Part shown: positions 9,796 through 18,155 of the stretch, one piece after another | Numbering within the stretch: the stretch's first letter is position 1 | Layout: each line of letters begins with the position of its first letter | From: Vibrio orientalis CIP 102891 = ATCC 33934 | GTDB taxonomy: Bacteria > Pseudomonadota > Gammaproteobacteria > Enterobacterales > Vibrionaceae | Direction of reading: 5' to 3' | Assembly (NCBI RefSeq): GCF_000176235.1 | Contig: NZ_ACZV01000004.1 | Span: 310,001-374,000, forward strand | Length of the DNA: 64,000 bases | Position numbers and translations under genes: made by a program | Notes under the pieces: model-generated | Seen by the model: only the letters and a program-made list of their open reading frames with translations | Told to the model about the DNA's origin: nothing | The model's database searches: none

Positions 9796-9835
9796 TCTCA
9801 GTAGTTTATAATGTACTACGTTGAAATTACTGAGA
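9796..9835. promoter_or_regulatory. Inverted repeat in the recombinase control region
   Basis: An 8-bp inverted repeat TCTCAGTA (9796-9803) / TACTGAGA (9828-9835) encloses a smaller one (GTAGT / ACTAC) and a TATAAT-like box at 9807-9812. It sits directly before the recombinase start. It could be an operator, part of the attachment site, or both. Confidence 0.5.
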
Positions 9836-9842
9836 ATTCTTG

Positions 9843-11429
9843 ATGTACACCCCTCAATTGCTTAGTGAACATTACAGCCAGATCACTACTCCTCAATCAG
9901 AACAACCATTAGCCATCCTTTACTCACGATTCAGTTCCCGTAACCAAGTGGGCAATGATTCTATCAATCGCCAGCTAGAAGGTGCTCAAAAGTTTTGTGA
10001 GTACCACAATCTAAAGTTATCTGAAGCTAACTACTCCGACTTGGGAATAAGTGCCTACAAAGACAATGTCCGTGAAGGACTTGAACTACTTTTGAACGCT
10101 GTCCGTGATGGAACCATTCCTGCTAATAGCTGGATTCTGTGTCACACAACATGCCGTCTATCCCGTAAAGGCTTTCAACATGTGCTTAAACTAGTGAGTG
10201 AACTAGTAGCCACTGGTTGTAAGTTCTGCACGATTAATGACAACCAAGTGTATGATTCAACAAACATCAACAAGTTGAGTAGTGCTTTACCGCTCATTAT
10301 TTCTGCTGATTTGGCGTTCAGTGAATCAGAGAAAAAGTCATTAATGATCAAGCATGCTAAAGAGCAAACGCGCAAAAATCGTAAGATTGTTGGTAAGCAG
10401 CCATACTGGATCACTCTTCAAGATGGCAAGCCAATGCTTAATGACTTTTCAACGATTGTTAAGACTATTATTGATCTCCGTTTAAAGGGTTACTCTGCGC
10501 AACGCATTGCCAAGCAGCTTAATGCAGATGGTCATCTAAGCCCTACAGGGAAATCATGGGGTGCAGCTGCGATCAGAAAGACGATTGATAACCATGTGCT
10601 CTATGGAGCCAAAGAATATAGTGAGATGAAAGATGGTAAATTAGTGCCAGTTGAAATCGTTGAGGATCTGTATCCTGCTCTGTGTTCAAAAAGCATTTGG
10701 TTGCAAATCAAATATGAAAAGGGCACAAAAGAAGTAGGTAAGCGAAGTAAGAGCAGCCCATTTAGCAAACTGTTGCGTTGTGCATGTTGTGGCTCAGCCA
10801 TGACCACTCGAAGCACGTATCAAAAAGGTGTCAAATACGATTACCGTGTTTGCATTCGTTCAACTGAGGGTAGCTGTGATCAAAAATCCCGTTTCCGTGA
10901 TCTAGACAATATCATCCTAGGTGAACTCAAACACTTGAAGTATGAAGTAAAGACACATGCAACAGTTGAAGTTGATAGCATTAAGGTGTTTCAAGATAAG
11001 CTAACTTTGCTAAATCAAACGAAAGAGTTACTTCAATCAAATCCTACTGCTCTAGCAGCAATTTACGCTGATATTGCCAAAACAGAGCAAGAGCTACATG
11101 AAGCAAAGCGCACAAAAGAGTTACTGGAATCTCAACCAAATGAAGTCAACTTCCAAGCCATTGTGGACGTTGAGGATCAAAGTCAACGAAATGTTCTATT
11201 AAGGCGCATCATCGAATCAATTGAAGTAAAACGCATTGATAAGGAAAAGTTAGTATCTCAAGTGCGTGTAGTAGTTCGTTTTAAGAACAGTCATACACAA
11301 ACATTTGTCGTTTGCTATCGTTATCGAGGCTATGACGTTAAGTGGCTTACTGATACTGAGAAATATAAAGAACAATTGAACGCATTTGTTAATGATGCAG
11401 TGAAACAACTTGAAGAATGGGAAAGATAA
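9843..11429 (+). CDS. Large serine recombinase (integrase)
   Basis: 528 aa. Catalyses site-specific integration and excision of the element through a serine-DNA intermediate. Resolvase domain about residues 22-160, with the catalytic motif YSRFSS (Ser31) and the downstream DSINRQLEG run. A recombinase domain follows at about 170-280, then a zinc ribbon with CACCG and later cysteines near 310-350, then a coiled-coil C-terminal part, the standard order for large serine integrases. The ATG at 9843 is used rather than the preceding TTG. It sits at the element end next to ppiC, as expected for an integrase beside its att site, and has its own terminator. Confidence 0.93.
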   Translation: MYTPQLLSEHYSQITTPQSEQPLAILYSRFSSRNQVGNDSINRQLEGAQKFCEYHNLKLSEANYSDLGISAYKDNVREGLELLLNAVRDGTIPANSWILCHTTCRLSRKGFQHVLKLVSELVATGCKFCTINDNQVYDSTNINKLSSALPLIISADLAFSESEKKSLMIKHAKEQTRKNRKIVGKQPYWITLQDGKPMLNDFSTIVKTIIDLRLKGYSAQRIAKQLNADGHLSPTGKSWGAAAIRKTIDNHVLYGAKEYSEMKDGKLVPVEIVEDLYPALCSKSIWLQIKYEKGTKEVGKRSKSSPFSKLLRCACCGSAMTTRSTYQKGVKYDYRVCIRSTEGSCDQKSRFRDLDNIILGELKHLKYEVKTHATVEVDSIKVFQDKLTLLNQTKELLQSNPTALAAIYADIAKTEQELHEAKRTKELLESQPNEVNFQAIVDVEDQSQRNVLLRRIIESIEVKRIDKEKLVSQVRVVVRFKNSHTQTFVVCYRYRGYDVKWLTDTEKYKEQLNAFVNDAVKQLEEWER

Positions 11430-11450
11430 AAGGGCGAAAGCCCTTTTTTT
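11429..11450 (+). terminator. Terminator of the recombinase gene
   Basis: AAAGGGC / GCCCTTT stem with a GAAA tetraloop and seven or more T, overlapping the stop codon. Confidence 0.9.
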
Positions 11451-11831
11451 ATACCTGTCCAACCAACATCAGACTACTTAGATAATTGAGTTTATGTTGT
11501 AACGTTATAGTGGATTGTAGTGAAGTTTAATTCATACTGGATATGAACAAAATTTAACTTGAGAACTTTTGTTTATTTTTTAACCTTTTCACGGTGCACT
11601 CGATCCACCAACATCATAAAAATACCCTTTCATATACATAACTTCAATTTGTATGAGCACAATATCCTTAAATAAAGTGTTCATTTTGTTCATATTTGTC
11701 AAATCTATAATATCTTTTTTGTTGTGTTTGTTTATCTGGTGTAAATAGATAGAACATCGAGTGTTAATGTAATTAAAGTGAGTTTAAATAGGGTATAAAT
11801 AAAATTAAAGAAACACTGATAAGGAAATATT
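11451..11831. other. AT-rich non-coding region before the small-gene operon
   Basis: About 380 bp with no credible gene. It holds a 10-bp direct repeat ACCAACATCA (11462-11471 and 11607-11616) and, near the right end, a TATAAA-like -10 box around 11793 without a good -35. It is the only place from which the operon starting at 11832 can be transcribed, as the recombinase is closed by a terminator. Confidence 0.5.
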
Positions 11832-12050
11832 ATGGATTACACATATTACAGACCAGATGAAATTTACGGCACAGAATCAAAAAGAGAACGTAATAACAAG
11901 ATTATTAGTCATCTGGAAGCAGGCTATACAGTTACTACAGTTGCTCGCCACCATAAGTTATCGTGGCAGACGATATACAACATCATCACCAAAGCATTTA
12001 AAGATGCAAAAGAACGTGCCGAGTTTATGGATTCATTGGAGAAGTACTGA
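11832..12050 (+). CDS. Small helix-turn-helix protein
   Basis: 72 aa with strong AAGGAAA ribosome binding site. A helix-turn-helix of the transposase/resolvase type is visible at about residues 30-53 (GYTVTTVARHHKLSWQTIYN). Family not recognised; probably DNA binding. First gene of a tight run of small genes on the same strand (next start 7 bp downstream). An overlapping +1-frame reading of similar length is taken to be a shadow. Confidence 0.65.
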   Translation: MDYTYYRPDEIYGTESKRERNNKIISHLEAGYTVTTVARHHKLSWQTIYNIITKAFKDAKERAEFMDSLEKY

Positions 12051-12057
12051 GGTTTAA

Positions 12058-12324
12058 ATGACAGCATTTTATGATCAAACTGGTCGCACATGGAAATGGA
12101 AGAAAAATTTAGCGCAAAGGCAAGTCGATGAAAGAGAACGTAGGCAAAGCCTGATGGATGGTTATGAGAATAGTATCAAGGCTGTGAACTGGGTAGAGGT
12201 TCAAAAGTGTGTCGAGAGAAACATTAAACCTTGCATTGCAATTAAGAGAACTGGCGTTTCTCGCACCCAATATTGGAAGATGAGAAAAGAACATGAACAA
12301 GCACAAAGAAAAATTGAAAAGTGA
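12058..12324 (+). CDS. Small basic protein with helix-turn-helix-like segment
   Basis: 88 aa, rich in Lys and Arg. Residues about 55-76 (KPCIAIKRTGVSRTQYWKM) fit a helix-turn-helix. No family recognised. It lies 7 bp after the previous gene and overlaps the next by 32 bp, so it is part of a translationally linked operon. Likely DNA binding, by inference only. Confidence 0.6.
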   Translation: MTAFYDQTGRTWKWKKNLAQRQVDERERRQSLMDGYENSIKAVNWVEVQKCVERNIKPCIAIKRTGVSRTQYWKMRKEHEQAQRKIEK

Positions 12325-12592
12325 TGTGGCTTTTTATGCTTCGATCTATGGGACATTAATTACTAGTTGCTTGTTTAATAAGAGCACTCGCAGTGTACGA
12401 GATATATTCAAGATGAAAAATATAAAACCAGTTCGTACATTTAGCGGAATCAAGAATCTGGTAAACGTAATGGCGGCGATAGAAATCAAGCATGCAACAA
12501 TGCAAAAAGTTAGTGACAATAAAAATGTAGCATCATTAAACAATGAATGTGACACGAGATCAAAAATAGAGTTTTTAAGGAGTTTTAAATGA
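12293..12592 (+). CDS. Hypothetical small protein of the element
   Basis: 99 aa, basic. The segment YGTLITSCLFNKSTRSVRDIF (about 19-38) resembles a helix-turn-helix. No family recognised. It overlaps the gene before (32 bp) and its TGA overlaps the next ATG (ATGA), which argues that it is truly translated. Confidence 0.55.
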   Translation: MNKHKEKLKSDVAFYASIYGTLITSCLFNKSTRSVRDIFKMKNIKPVRTFSGIKNLVNVMAAIEIKHATMQKVSDNKNVASLNNECDTRSKIEFLRSFK

Positions 12593-13209
12593 AAGTTTTA
12601 AAAATGTATAGTACCTCAAAGGGAAGACATAACGTCGTAAGAGAGGCAGAAAGTACTTACGAGCTTTTCAAAAGTCGTTATAAAGAATATTTTTGCGGTG
12701 AGTGGTGTAGAGATTATTTCAGCAAAGCATTGATTAGATTGTTCGTAAATGGTCGTATCACAAGCGATGAGTTTAAAGAGTTCAATCAATATGGTCAAAA
12801 AATGTCTGACTTACTTGATGAAATGGGTGCTGAATTACCAAATGTTAGACCAATCTTATTAGAGATTGGAAAGAAAAGTGTAGATAAAGAAACTGATCTT
12901 TCTAATATAAAGCGCTTTATTGTATGGCATCAAAAGTTTAAAGGCATTCATCGTCGGATGGCTGATCTGTTAATTTTAATTAATGACGTTGAAAATAAAT
13001 TAAACGGATTTAATGTCCAAAATGGATATTCACGAAATTGTACTGATGCGGGAATTATTCCAGAAACATTACTAACTATTGAACAAGTAGCATTTCTGGT
13101 TGAGCTTGGATGGTTTACGAAAGCAAGTATAAAGTACGTATATGGTATCAGTGACAACGAAATGAGAAAAGCAAGTGCTATTGCACGTCAAAGAGTAGCT
13201 ACTGTTTAA
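12589..13209 (+). CDS. Hypothetical element protein with C-terminal helix-turn-helix-like region
   Basis: 206 aa, mostly helical by composition. The last 45 residues (TIEQVAFLVELGWFTKASIKY onward) look like a helix-turn-helix with the same spacing as its small neighbours. The start is coupled to the previous stop (ATGA). Not recognised. Possibly a regulator or replication accessory of the element. Confidence 0.6.
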   Translation: MKVLKMYSTSKGRHNVVREAESTYELFKSRYKEYFCGEWCRDYFSKALIRLFVNGRITSDEFKEFNQYGQKMSDLLDEMGAELPNVRPILLEIGKKSVDKETDLSNIKRFIVWHQKFKGIHRRMADLLILINDVENKLNGFNVQNGYSRNCTDAGIIPETLLTIEQVAFLVELGWFTKASIKYVYGISDNEMRKASAIARQRVATV

Positions 13210-13291
13210 TTAACAATCTTTCAGAACTGCAAAGAACTTGAACGTCATTCAGTTTGAGTTCAGTAGTACTATTTTTCATATGAGGTATGAA

Positions 13292-13522
13292 GTGAATAAC
13301 CATTTACATGCAAAGGATGTTTACTTGGCTTTAAAGTTAGTTCCATTAGTTGGAGCTAGCTTTGTAGCGAAGATGCTAGGTGTAAACATCAGAACAATTC
13401 AATATATAACCAATAAAAGAGTAAAGAGTAGTATCAAAAACAAAGATGATGTATTAATTAAACTGGTTCCTGATATGAAAGAACGACTTATCAAACATTT
13501 AGAAGAGAATGAAAGTGACTAA
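13292..13522 (+). CDS. Small helix-turn-helix protein
   Basis: About 76 aa. Helix-turn-helix at FVAKMLGVNIRTIQYITNKR. The GTG at 13292 is preferred because ATGAGG lies 6 nt upstream. In-frame alternatives are ATG 13280 and TTG 13238, neither with a good ribosome binding site. It overlaps the next gene by 14 bp. Function unknown beyond probable DNA binding. Confidence 0.5.
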   Translation: MNNHLHAKDVYLALKLVPLVGASFVAKMLGVNIRTIQYITNKRVKSSIKNKDDVLIKLVPDMKERLIKHLEENESD

Positions 13523-13733
13523 ATCAATTCCATTGAGAACATTAATTCAAGAGCGTAGTATGAGTGAGTTCTTTAAATCACTTGACTATGACACTTATAC
13601 ATTAAGAAGTGAAAATAAAGGAATTATACGTTTAGAAACGTATAATGGAACAAGTGCAGAAATTAAAATAAACCGTGAAGATATGGTATCAAGCAGAATG
13701 GTTAAAATGATAATGTCATTTGCTGCACTTTAA
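13509..13733 (+). CDS. Hypothetical small protein
   Basis: 74 aa. No family recognised and no helix-turn-helix evident. The body alternates charged and hydrophobic residues like a small alpha/beta fold. Its start lies inside the end of the preceding gene, preceded by AGAAGAG, consistent with coupling. Last gene of the 11.8-13.7 kb operon. Confidence 0.5.
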   Translation: MKVTKSIPLRTLIQERSMSEFFKSLDYDTYTLRSENKGIIRLETYNGTSAEIKINREDMVSSRMVKMIMSFAAL

Positions 13734-14054
13734 TGTCACGCGAAGCGTGTTGTACCAAATATTATTTTCTTTCTCTTTAATATTATTATCCACAGTGTTA
13801 ATGGATATTAGATAGTATTGAATGTATTGGAGAAGAACATTATAACAACGAGATTTTTGGTAATAAACACTAAAATCAATTTATTTTCTTGTTAAGAATG
13901 TTTGATAATTATTGTGTCAAAAAGTTTATTTAGGATTCTATCGTTATATAATAACAGTATCAAATAAATTACGCCTAGCAAGGCGTTTTTTTTAAAATTA
14001 AACTATCAAATATTTTTGATAATAAATAATTCATAATCACTCAAGGGAGTAAAT
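13734..14054. other. Candidate replication origin of the element
   Basis: A 320-bp AT-rich gap. It contains a perfect DnaA box TTATCCACA at 13786-13794. The heptamer TATCAAA occurs four times, twice in each orientation, at 13901-13907, 13958-13964, 14004-14010 and 14015-14021; the last two form an inverted repeat with a 4-nt gap. The genes downstream on the same strand are a helicase and a primase-like protein. Origin function is inferred, and the heptamers could instead be operators for the 14055 gene. Confidence 0.5.
13971..13993 (+). terminator. Terminator of the small-gene operon
   Basis: ACGCCT / AGGCGT stem with AGCA loop and eight T. Confidence 0.8.
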
Positions 14055-14246
14055 ATGCAAGCTTTAGATAATAACATTATGCGTAAAGTGTACATCAAAT
14101 ATGGTAGCAAAATCACATCAAGTGTAATTGGTTGCTCTCAAAGCCATGTATGCCGTGTAGCAAAAGAAAACAACTGGCCATCTCCATCTGGGAATGATGT
14201 GCATAAATTGATCATGGCATCTCTTTATAAAACAGAAAACTTTTAA
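14055..14246 (+). CDS. Small helix-turn-helix protein
   Basis: 63 aa with a strong GGGAG ribosome binding site. A helix-turn-helix spans about residues 15-40 (YGSKITSSVIGCSQSHVCRV). Not recognised. Placed between the candidate origin and the helicase, with an inverted TATCAAA repeat (14004-14021) just upstream that could be its operator. Confidence 0.65.
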   Translation: MQALDNNIMRKVYIKYGSKITSSVIGCSQSHVCRVAKENNWPSPSGNDVHKLIMASLYKTENF

Positions 14247-14277
14247 TTAACAGCACCATTGAAGTGAGAATTTTTTA

Positions 14278-14310
14278 ATGAATATGAGGTGCCAAATGAA
14301 AAAATTATAA
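14278..14310 (+). other. Possible 10-residue leader ORF before the helicase
   Basis: Encodes MNMRCQMKKL and stops 4 nt before the helicase ATG. The leader has GAG-type ribosome binding sequence upstream, and a second good one (GAGG) before its internal ATG. The helicase ATG itself has none. Re-initiation coupling is an inference. Confidence 0.35.
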
Positions 14311-14314
14311 CAAA

Positions 14315-16363
14315 ATGACTAATATCTTAAAAATCAAATTGAGTGACGAACAATATTTGTCACATGTTGCAAGCCAACTGCCAAAATCAAATGGTATACA
14401 TTTAATTCTTGCTAAAACTGGTGTCGGTAAAACACATCACATGCTTGAACAATGCCATGTTAATGGTGGGACTGCTGTTTTCCCTGTCAAAGCAGTAATG
14501 AATCAAAGCTTAAAGTACAAGGCAGACAACTCACTGCAAGGTACGATCATACAGATTGAACACCTTGATAAGTGGAGAACAAATCAAAATGAACTGCATG
14601 TCGATGAAGCTCAGATTTTGTATCTGGGCGGCTTTAGAAAGTCTGTAGAAAAATTATACGAAACAATAGTTGAAGCTTCACAGACCAAGCCTGTTTATTT
14701 GTATTCAGCGACGGTGAGAACCGAGTTCATGCCGTTAAAGTTCAATAGCATTATCCATGTTGAAAAGAGCTTTGAACGAAATATTAACGTAATCACTCTT
14801 GATTCTAAGGGTGACGTAAAGATCGCTGATGCAAAACTAGCTCAAAGTTTAGAGTATATTGATCAGCAAGGCGATAAAGCTAAAGTTATGGCTTTTATCA
14901 ACTCGAATGCGCAAGCAAGCGCAGTAGTTAAAAGACTGTCGCAAACGGGTAAGAAGGCAATTCTTTTATCTTCAAGCTCAATTCGGAGTGGCGAAGCTAA
15001 AGCAGTTTATCAAAGTATCATCAGTCATGCTGCGATTTCACAAGTCACATATGACTATGTCATTTGTACATCCTGTATGGCAGAAGGAATCAATTTCAAC
15101 GATTACTTCAAGGTTGTTAGTTGCCAGGATGAGAGCGGTAATCTGTTTCAGCAGCAAGGTCGTGCACGCGGTTCTGCTGAGCACTGGGTGATTCTAGGTG
15201 GTCTTGAAAACAAGGATCATGGTGACATATCCCTTTCTTACAATAATGCTTCTAGGCAAATCTGGCGCACTTCTACGGTTGATGGTGATGTTAAGCGTGT
15301 ACCGATAAATGTTGAGTGTGGTCTAGCTTCTTCAACTGAGCTTTGTGAGTGGTTAAACCATGATGCTCGTGCAAATGCTGATCTAGCATCATTGTTCACT
15401 TCTCAGTTCCAAAAAGGGGTGTACGCAAAGCAAGTGCTCAAGGAGATTGATTTGCTCGGGTATAAAGTTGACCAATTGCTCTCATATGAATCTGATGTTA
15501 AGACCAAAAACAATGGCAAGGTGTCATTGCAACGCTTAGCGAAAGTGCTTTATCAATCAGGTGGCAAAGTTTTATTTAAACGCAATGAGAGCAAATATGC
15601 ACTTTGCAATGATGATCCTGAAATAGAGTTAAAAGTCTTTGAAGATGGCGTATTAACTGATCTACCAGCACTCGCTTCATATTTGATCGGTAACAAGGAC
15701 ACTACACCTGCTTTAGTGCAAATGGTGCAGCTTCTGAATCCTGACAAAAGTAATGAGCAGATTGACAATGCAGTACAAGAGTTAATTGAGTGGGATTCAA
15801 GTTGGAACAAATATAATTTTCGTGGTGACAAGTGGAACGTGATGTCGATTATCAATGGTGATGGTCGAGCATTTTTACGAAACATCCACCAGCCAAGATA
15901 TAAAGAGATAAAGCAAGAAATTGACAACGCTATCACTGGTATGAGTGAAGTCATAATGAACAAGTACAGCGGAATCATTAGTGATGAGAAAGTAGCAGAG
16001 GCAGCAAGTCAGTTTTGGATTAATGCTTATCCAATCTCTCGGGATAATGGATCAGACAATAGGCACTTCCATAGTGACGACAATAAAACTCTTCGTCTAC
16101 GTCTATTCAAGCTGATGATGGGTATTACTTTTGATAGTCATGGAAACTGGGTTGTGAAGAAAGATAAAGCAATTTGGCATGTTGTTTTAGATCACAACGA
16201 CCGTAGAAAATACAATCGCAAGGCTGACACTGTGAAAAGTAAAGGTATTGAAATGAGCACATACCATGAAATGACCAAGTTCAACATGAAAGAAGTTGCT
16301 GTAATGAAACCAAAACCATTCAAGCAGTCATTAAATGACGTTATCAACCAGATTAATTTCTAA
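14315..16363 (+). CDS. SF2 DEAD-like helicase, probable replication protein
   Basis: 682 aa. Superfamily 2 motifs in order: Walker A AKTGVGKT (33-40), motif II VDEAQ (96-100), motif III LYSAT (129-133), motif V CTSCMAEGIN (251-260) and motif VI QQQGRARG (279-286). The long C-terminal half is not recognised. The layout recalls origin-binding or replication helicases of plasmids, phages and herpesviruses, but it could also be a repair-type helicase. It follows the candidate origin and precedes the primase-like gene, which supports a replication role. Its own ribosome binding site is missing (see the leader ORF at 14278). Confidence 0.75.
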   Translation: MTNILKIKLSDEQYLSHVASQLPKSNGIHLILAKTGVGKTHHMLEQCHVNGGTAVFPVKAVMNQSLKYKADNSLQGTIIQIEHLDKWRTNQNELHVDEAQILYLGGFRKSVEKLYETIVEASQTKPVYLYSATVRTEFMPLKFNSIIHVEKSFERNINVITLDSKGDVKIADAKLAQSLEYIDQQGDKAKVMAFINSNAQASAVVKRLSQTGKKAILLSSSSIRSGEAKAVYQSIISHAAISQVTYDYVICTSCMAEGINFNDYFKVVSCQDESGNLFQQQGRARGSAEHWVILGGLENKDHGDISLSYNNASRQIWRTSTVDGDVKRVPINVECGLASSTELCEWLNHDARANADLASLFTSQFQKGVYAKQVLKEIDLLGYKVDQLLSYESDVKTKNNGKVSLQRLAKVLYQSGGKVLFKRNESKYALCNDDPEIELKVFEDGVLTDLPALASYLIGNKDTTPALVQMVQLLNPDKSNEQIDNAVQELIEWDSSWNKYNFRGDKWNVMSIINGDGRAFLRNIHQPRYKEIKQEIDNAITGMSEVIMNKYSGIISDEKVAEAASQFWINAYPISRDNGSDNRHFHSDDNKTLRLRLFKLMMGITFDSHGNWVVKKDKAIWHVVLDHNDRRKYNRKADTVKSKGIEMSTYHEMTKFNMKEVAVMKPKPFKQSLNDVINQINF

Positions 16364-16366
16364 CCA

Positions 16367-16440
16367 AACCATCTAGTGATGAGGCAAGGTCACTAGCCTC
16401 TATTCAAAAATGGTACCTTTTTCAATCGAAAAATCAATGA
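16367..16440. repeat. Left copy of the 70-bp imperfect inverted repeat
   Basis: Shares AACCATCTAGT, ATTCA, GTACC, TTTTCAATC, AAAAA and CAATGA, in that order, with the reverse complement of 21305-21371. In both places the repeat points into the adjacent gene (16475 plus strand, 21208 minus strand). It may be a shared promoter region or the ends of an inserted module. Confidence 0.7.
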
Positions 16441-16452
16441 CCAATCGTCATT
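16436..16452. promoter_or_regulatory. Operator-like palindrome before the primase-like gene
   Basis: AATGAC (16436-16441), 5-nt spacer, GTCATT (16447-16452), 22 bp before the start codon. Related to the CAATGA/TCATTG sites at 20149-20166 and 21374-21421. Confidence 0.5.
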
Positions 16453-16474
16453 AATAATTATAAAGGAAACAAAA

Positions 16475-17470
16475 ATGACTAATACCAATAATGTAATAAA
16501 GTATCTTAATGCTAATATTAGCATCAAAAAGTCGATGTATGACTCTACGTTGACGACTGCAAAGCTAAGCACTGTAATAAAGTTGATCAGAGATGAAACA
16601 GTCAAAAATAAGATTGAACAAATACGATTATTGAATGCCAATGGTGCACATGACAAAGCCAAAGAAGTGAAGAATAATCTTCCCATGTTCTACCTAACTT
16701 GTTATCACGATATTGCTGGTGGAGCAAACCAATATAATGAAAATAGTCATTCAGGTCTGATGATGTTTGACATTGACAAAGTGTCACAAGATGAATCTAA
16801 GGACTTGATGTATCTACTTTTTAGTAGCGAATTTGCTGATAACGTTGTATTTGCCTTCTTATCACCTAGTGGTGGTTTAAAGTTCACTGTTGCTACTGAC
16901 TATGACGGCACAGATCCTGACTTCTACAAGCACTGCTACAAAAAATTGTATGCTCATTTAGTAGATATTGGTATGCCGGAAGGAAACCTTGACGCGCAAA
17001 CGTGCAATGCGAACCGTGGCACTTACTTCTCGGCTGACAAAAATATCAAGTTGGGTAAATCGAAAGTCATTTCATTGGAAGCGTATAGAGCAGAGTACAG
17101 CATCTTAAAAGCAGAAGACGAATCTATGATGTGCTCATTACGTGCGGTTAATGAACATGCTGATTATGATGAAGTTTATGCAAATAGATATTGGAATAAC
17201 GCTGTGAACAATATCATTGCATCAATGGGTAGCGGTGATCGCCACTTAAACATTTTCAAGCTATGTATGGTGTCATTTAAATGTGGGTTAGGAATTGAGG
17301 GTGCAATTGAGGCATTGAATCGTGCAAAAGCAAACGGTCAGTACACAGAATCTATGAGCATTAGAAACAAGGCATTAGATGCGTGGAAGTCATTTGATGG
17401 GGTAGTTGATATTAAGTTCTTTAAACCTCGAACTGCTCAGCAATATGCTCAAATATTCAGTGGCTTATAA
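16475..17470 (+). CDS. Primase-like protein with BT4734/VirE N-terminal-type domain
   Basis: 331 aa with a clear AAAGGA ribosome binding site. The segment MMFDIDK (about 96-102), then FAFLSPSGGLKF (127-137), then conserved Asp and Arg near 173-181, matches the BT4734-like N-terminal domain (also called VirE N-terminal domain) often fused or linked to helicases. The paired acidic residues and the SGG-K loop recall archaeo-eukaryotic primases. The C-terminal part is not recognised. With the upstream helicase it would form a replication module. The primase activity is inferred. Confidence 0.6.
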   Translation: MTNTNNVIKYLNANISIKKSMYDSTLTTAKLSTVIKLIRDETVKNKIEQIRLLNANGAHDKAKEVKNNLPMFYLTCYHDIAGGANQYNENSHSGLMMFDIDKVSQDESKDLMYLLFSSEFADNVVFAFLSPSGGLKFTVATDYDGTDPDFYKHCYKKLYAHLVDIGMPEGNLDAQTCNANRGTYFSADKNIKLGKSKVISLEAYRAEYSILKAEDESMMCSLRAVNEHADYDEVYANRYWNNAVNNIIASMGSGDRHLNIFKLCMVSFKCGLGIEGAIEALNRAKANGQYTESMSIRNKALDAWKSFDGVVDIKFFKPRTAQQYAQIFSGL

Positions 17471-17473
17471 ACG

Positions 17474-17495
17474 AAAAGGGAGTCCGAAGACTCCC
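17474..17495 (-). terminator. Terminator between convergent genes
   Basis: GGGAGTC / GACTCCC stem with CGAA loop. The T tract (TTTTCG) is on the minus strand, so it mainly ends the 17550-18074 gene. Confidence 0.7.
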
Positions 17496-17549
17496 AATAA
17501 CAAAGTATGACTAATACTCTATATAATCTATTTATAGATAAATCGCACG

Positions 17550-18074
17550 TTAATCAAACAGCCCTTTAGTGTATATACTTGGTTTTTCTTCCTTTTTCTC
17601 TTTAGGTGGAGGCACTGGTTGATCGTTATACGTCAAGTAAATCAATCCTCTCATACCAGCAGAACTTGGATGAGACGATGGGTTGTTGTACAACCAAAGA
17701 TGTTTAAGCTCTTTTTCGTCAATCGGTTCAATTGCTGAGAGTTTAAACCAGATCGAACACTTCTTTTTTCGGTAATAGGCAGGTGTCAGATTAGGTTCTT
17801 TTGAAGATATTTCAGTCTTACTCGTACTACCAGCGATCACGTCAATGATGTTTGCTCTACAAGTGAATTTTGAACCATGCATTAGGTACAAGTAGCACTG
17901 TTCACCACGCTCAAGTTGTAGCTTGGCAGTTTTAACAAAGCTCTGATTCATACCGATTCCGAACTTACCCATCCAAACACTGCCATTAGCTTCAATGACG
18001 GCTGAGTGCTCAGCAATGGTATCAGCACCGGACAGCTTATCACTGTATCTAAGTAGAAAGTGTAGATTTTTCAT
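17550..18074 (-). CDS. Orphan element protein next to the restriction-modification genes
   Basis: 174 aa, soluble, no recognised family. The N-terminal 115 residues look like a compact beta-rich domain (HFLLRYSDKL, GSVWMGKFGIGM, CYLYLMHGSKFTCRANI), which faintly recalls PUA/EVE-like nucleic-acid-binding folds. The tail is Pro/Lys/Glu rich and probably disordered. It is divergent from the methyltransferase gene with only 81 bp between them, so shared control is plausible. A role in restriction or defence is suggested by position only. Confidence 0.6.
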   Translation of the reverse strand: MKNLHFLLRYSDKLSGADTIAEHSAVIEANGSVWMGKFGIGMNQSFVKTAKLQLERGEQCYLYLMHGSKFTCRANIIDVIAGSTSKTEISSKEPNLTPAYYRKKKCSIWFKLSAIEPIDEKELKHLWLYNNPSSHPSSAGMRGLIYLTYNDQPVPPPKEKKEEKPSIYTKGLFD

Positions 18075-18155
18075 AGAGATGGAACCAAGTATATCAATGT
18101 TGTCAAGTTTTGATTATAATGCTACCACTTAAATATCTTAATTACTAGGTAAGAA

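Noticed and set aside
11857-12057. 66-aa frame overlapping the first small helix-turn-helix gene
   Set aside because: No ribosome binding site, and its composition is that of a frame shadow; the other frame has a strong ribosome binding site and a clear helix-turn-helix.
13947-13993. A separate small RNA from the TATAAT at 13947 to the terminator at 13993
   Set aside because: No -35 box, and the product would be little more than the terminator hairpin.
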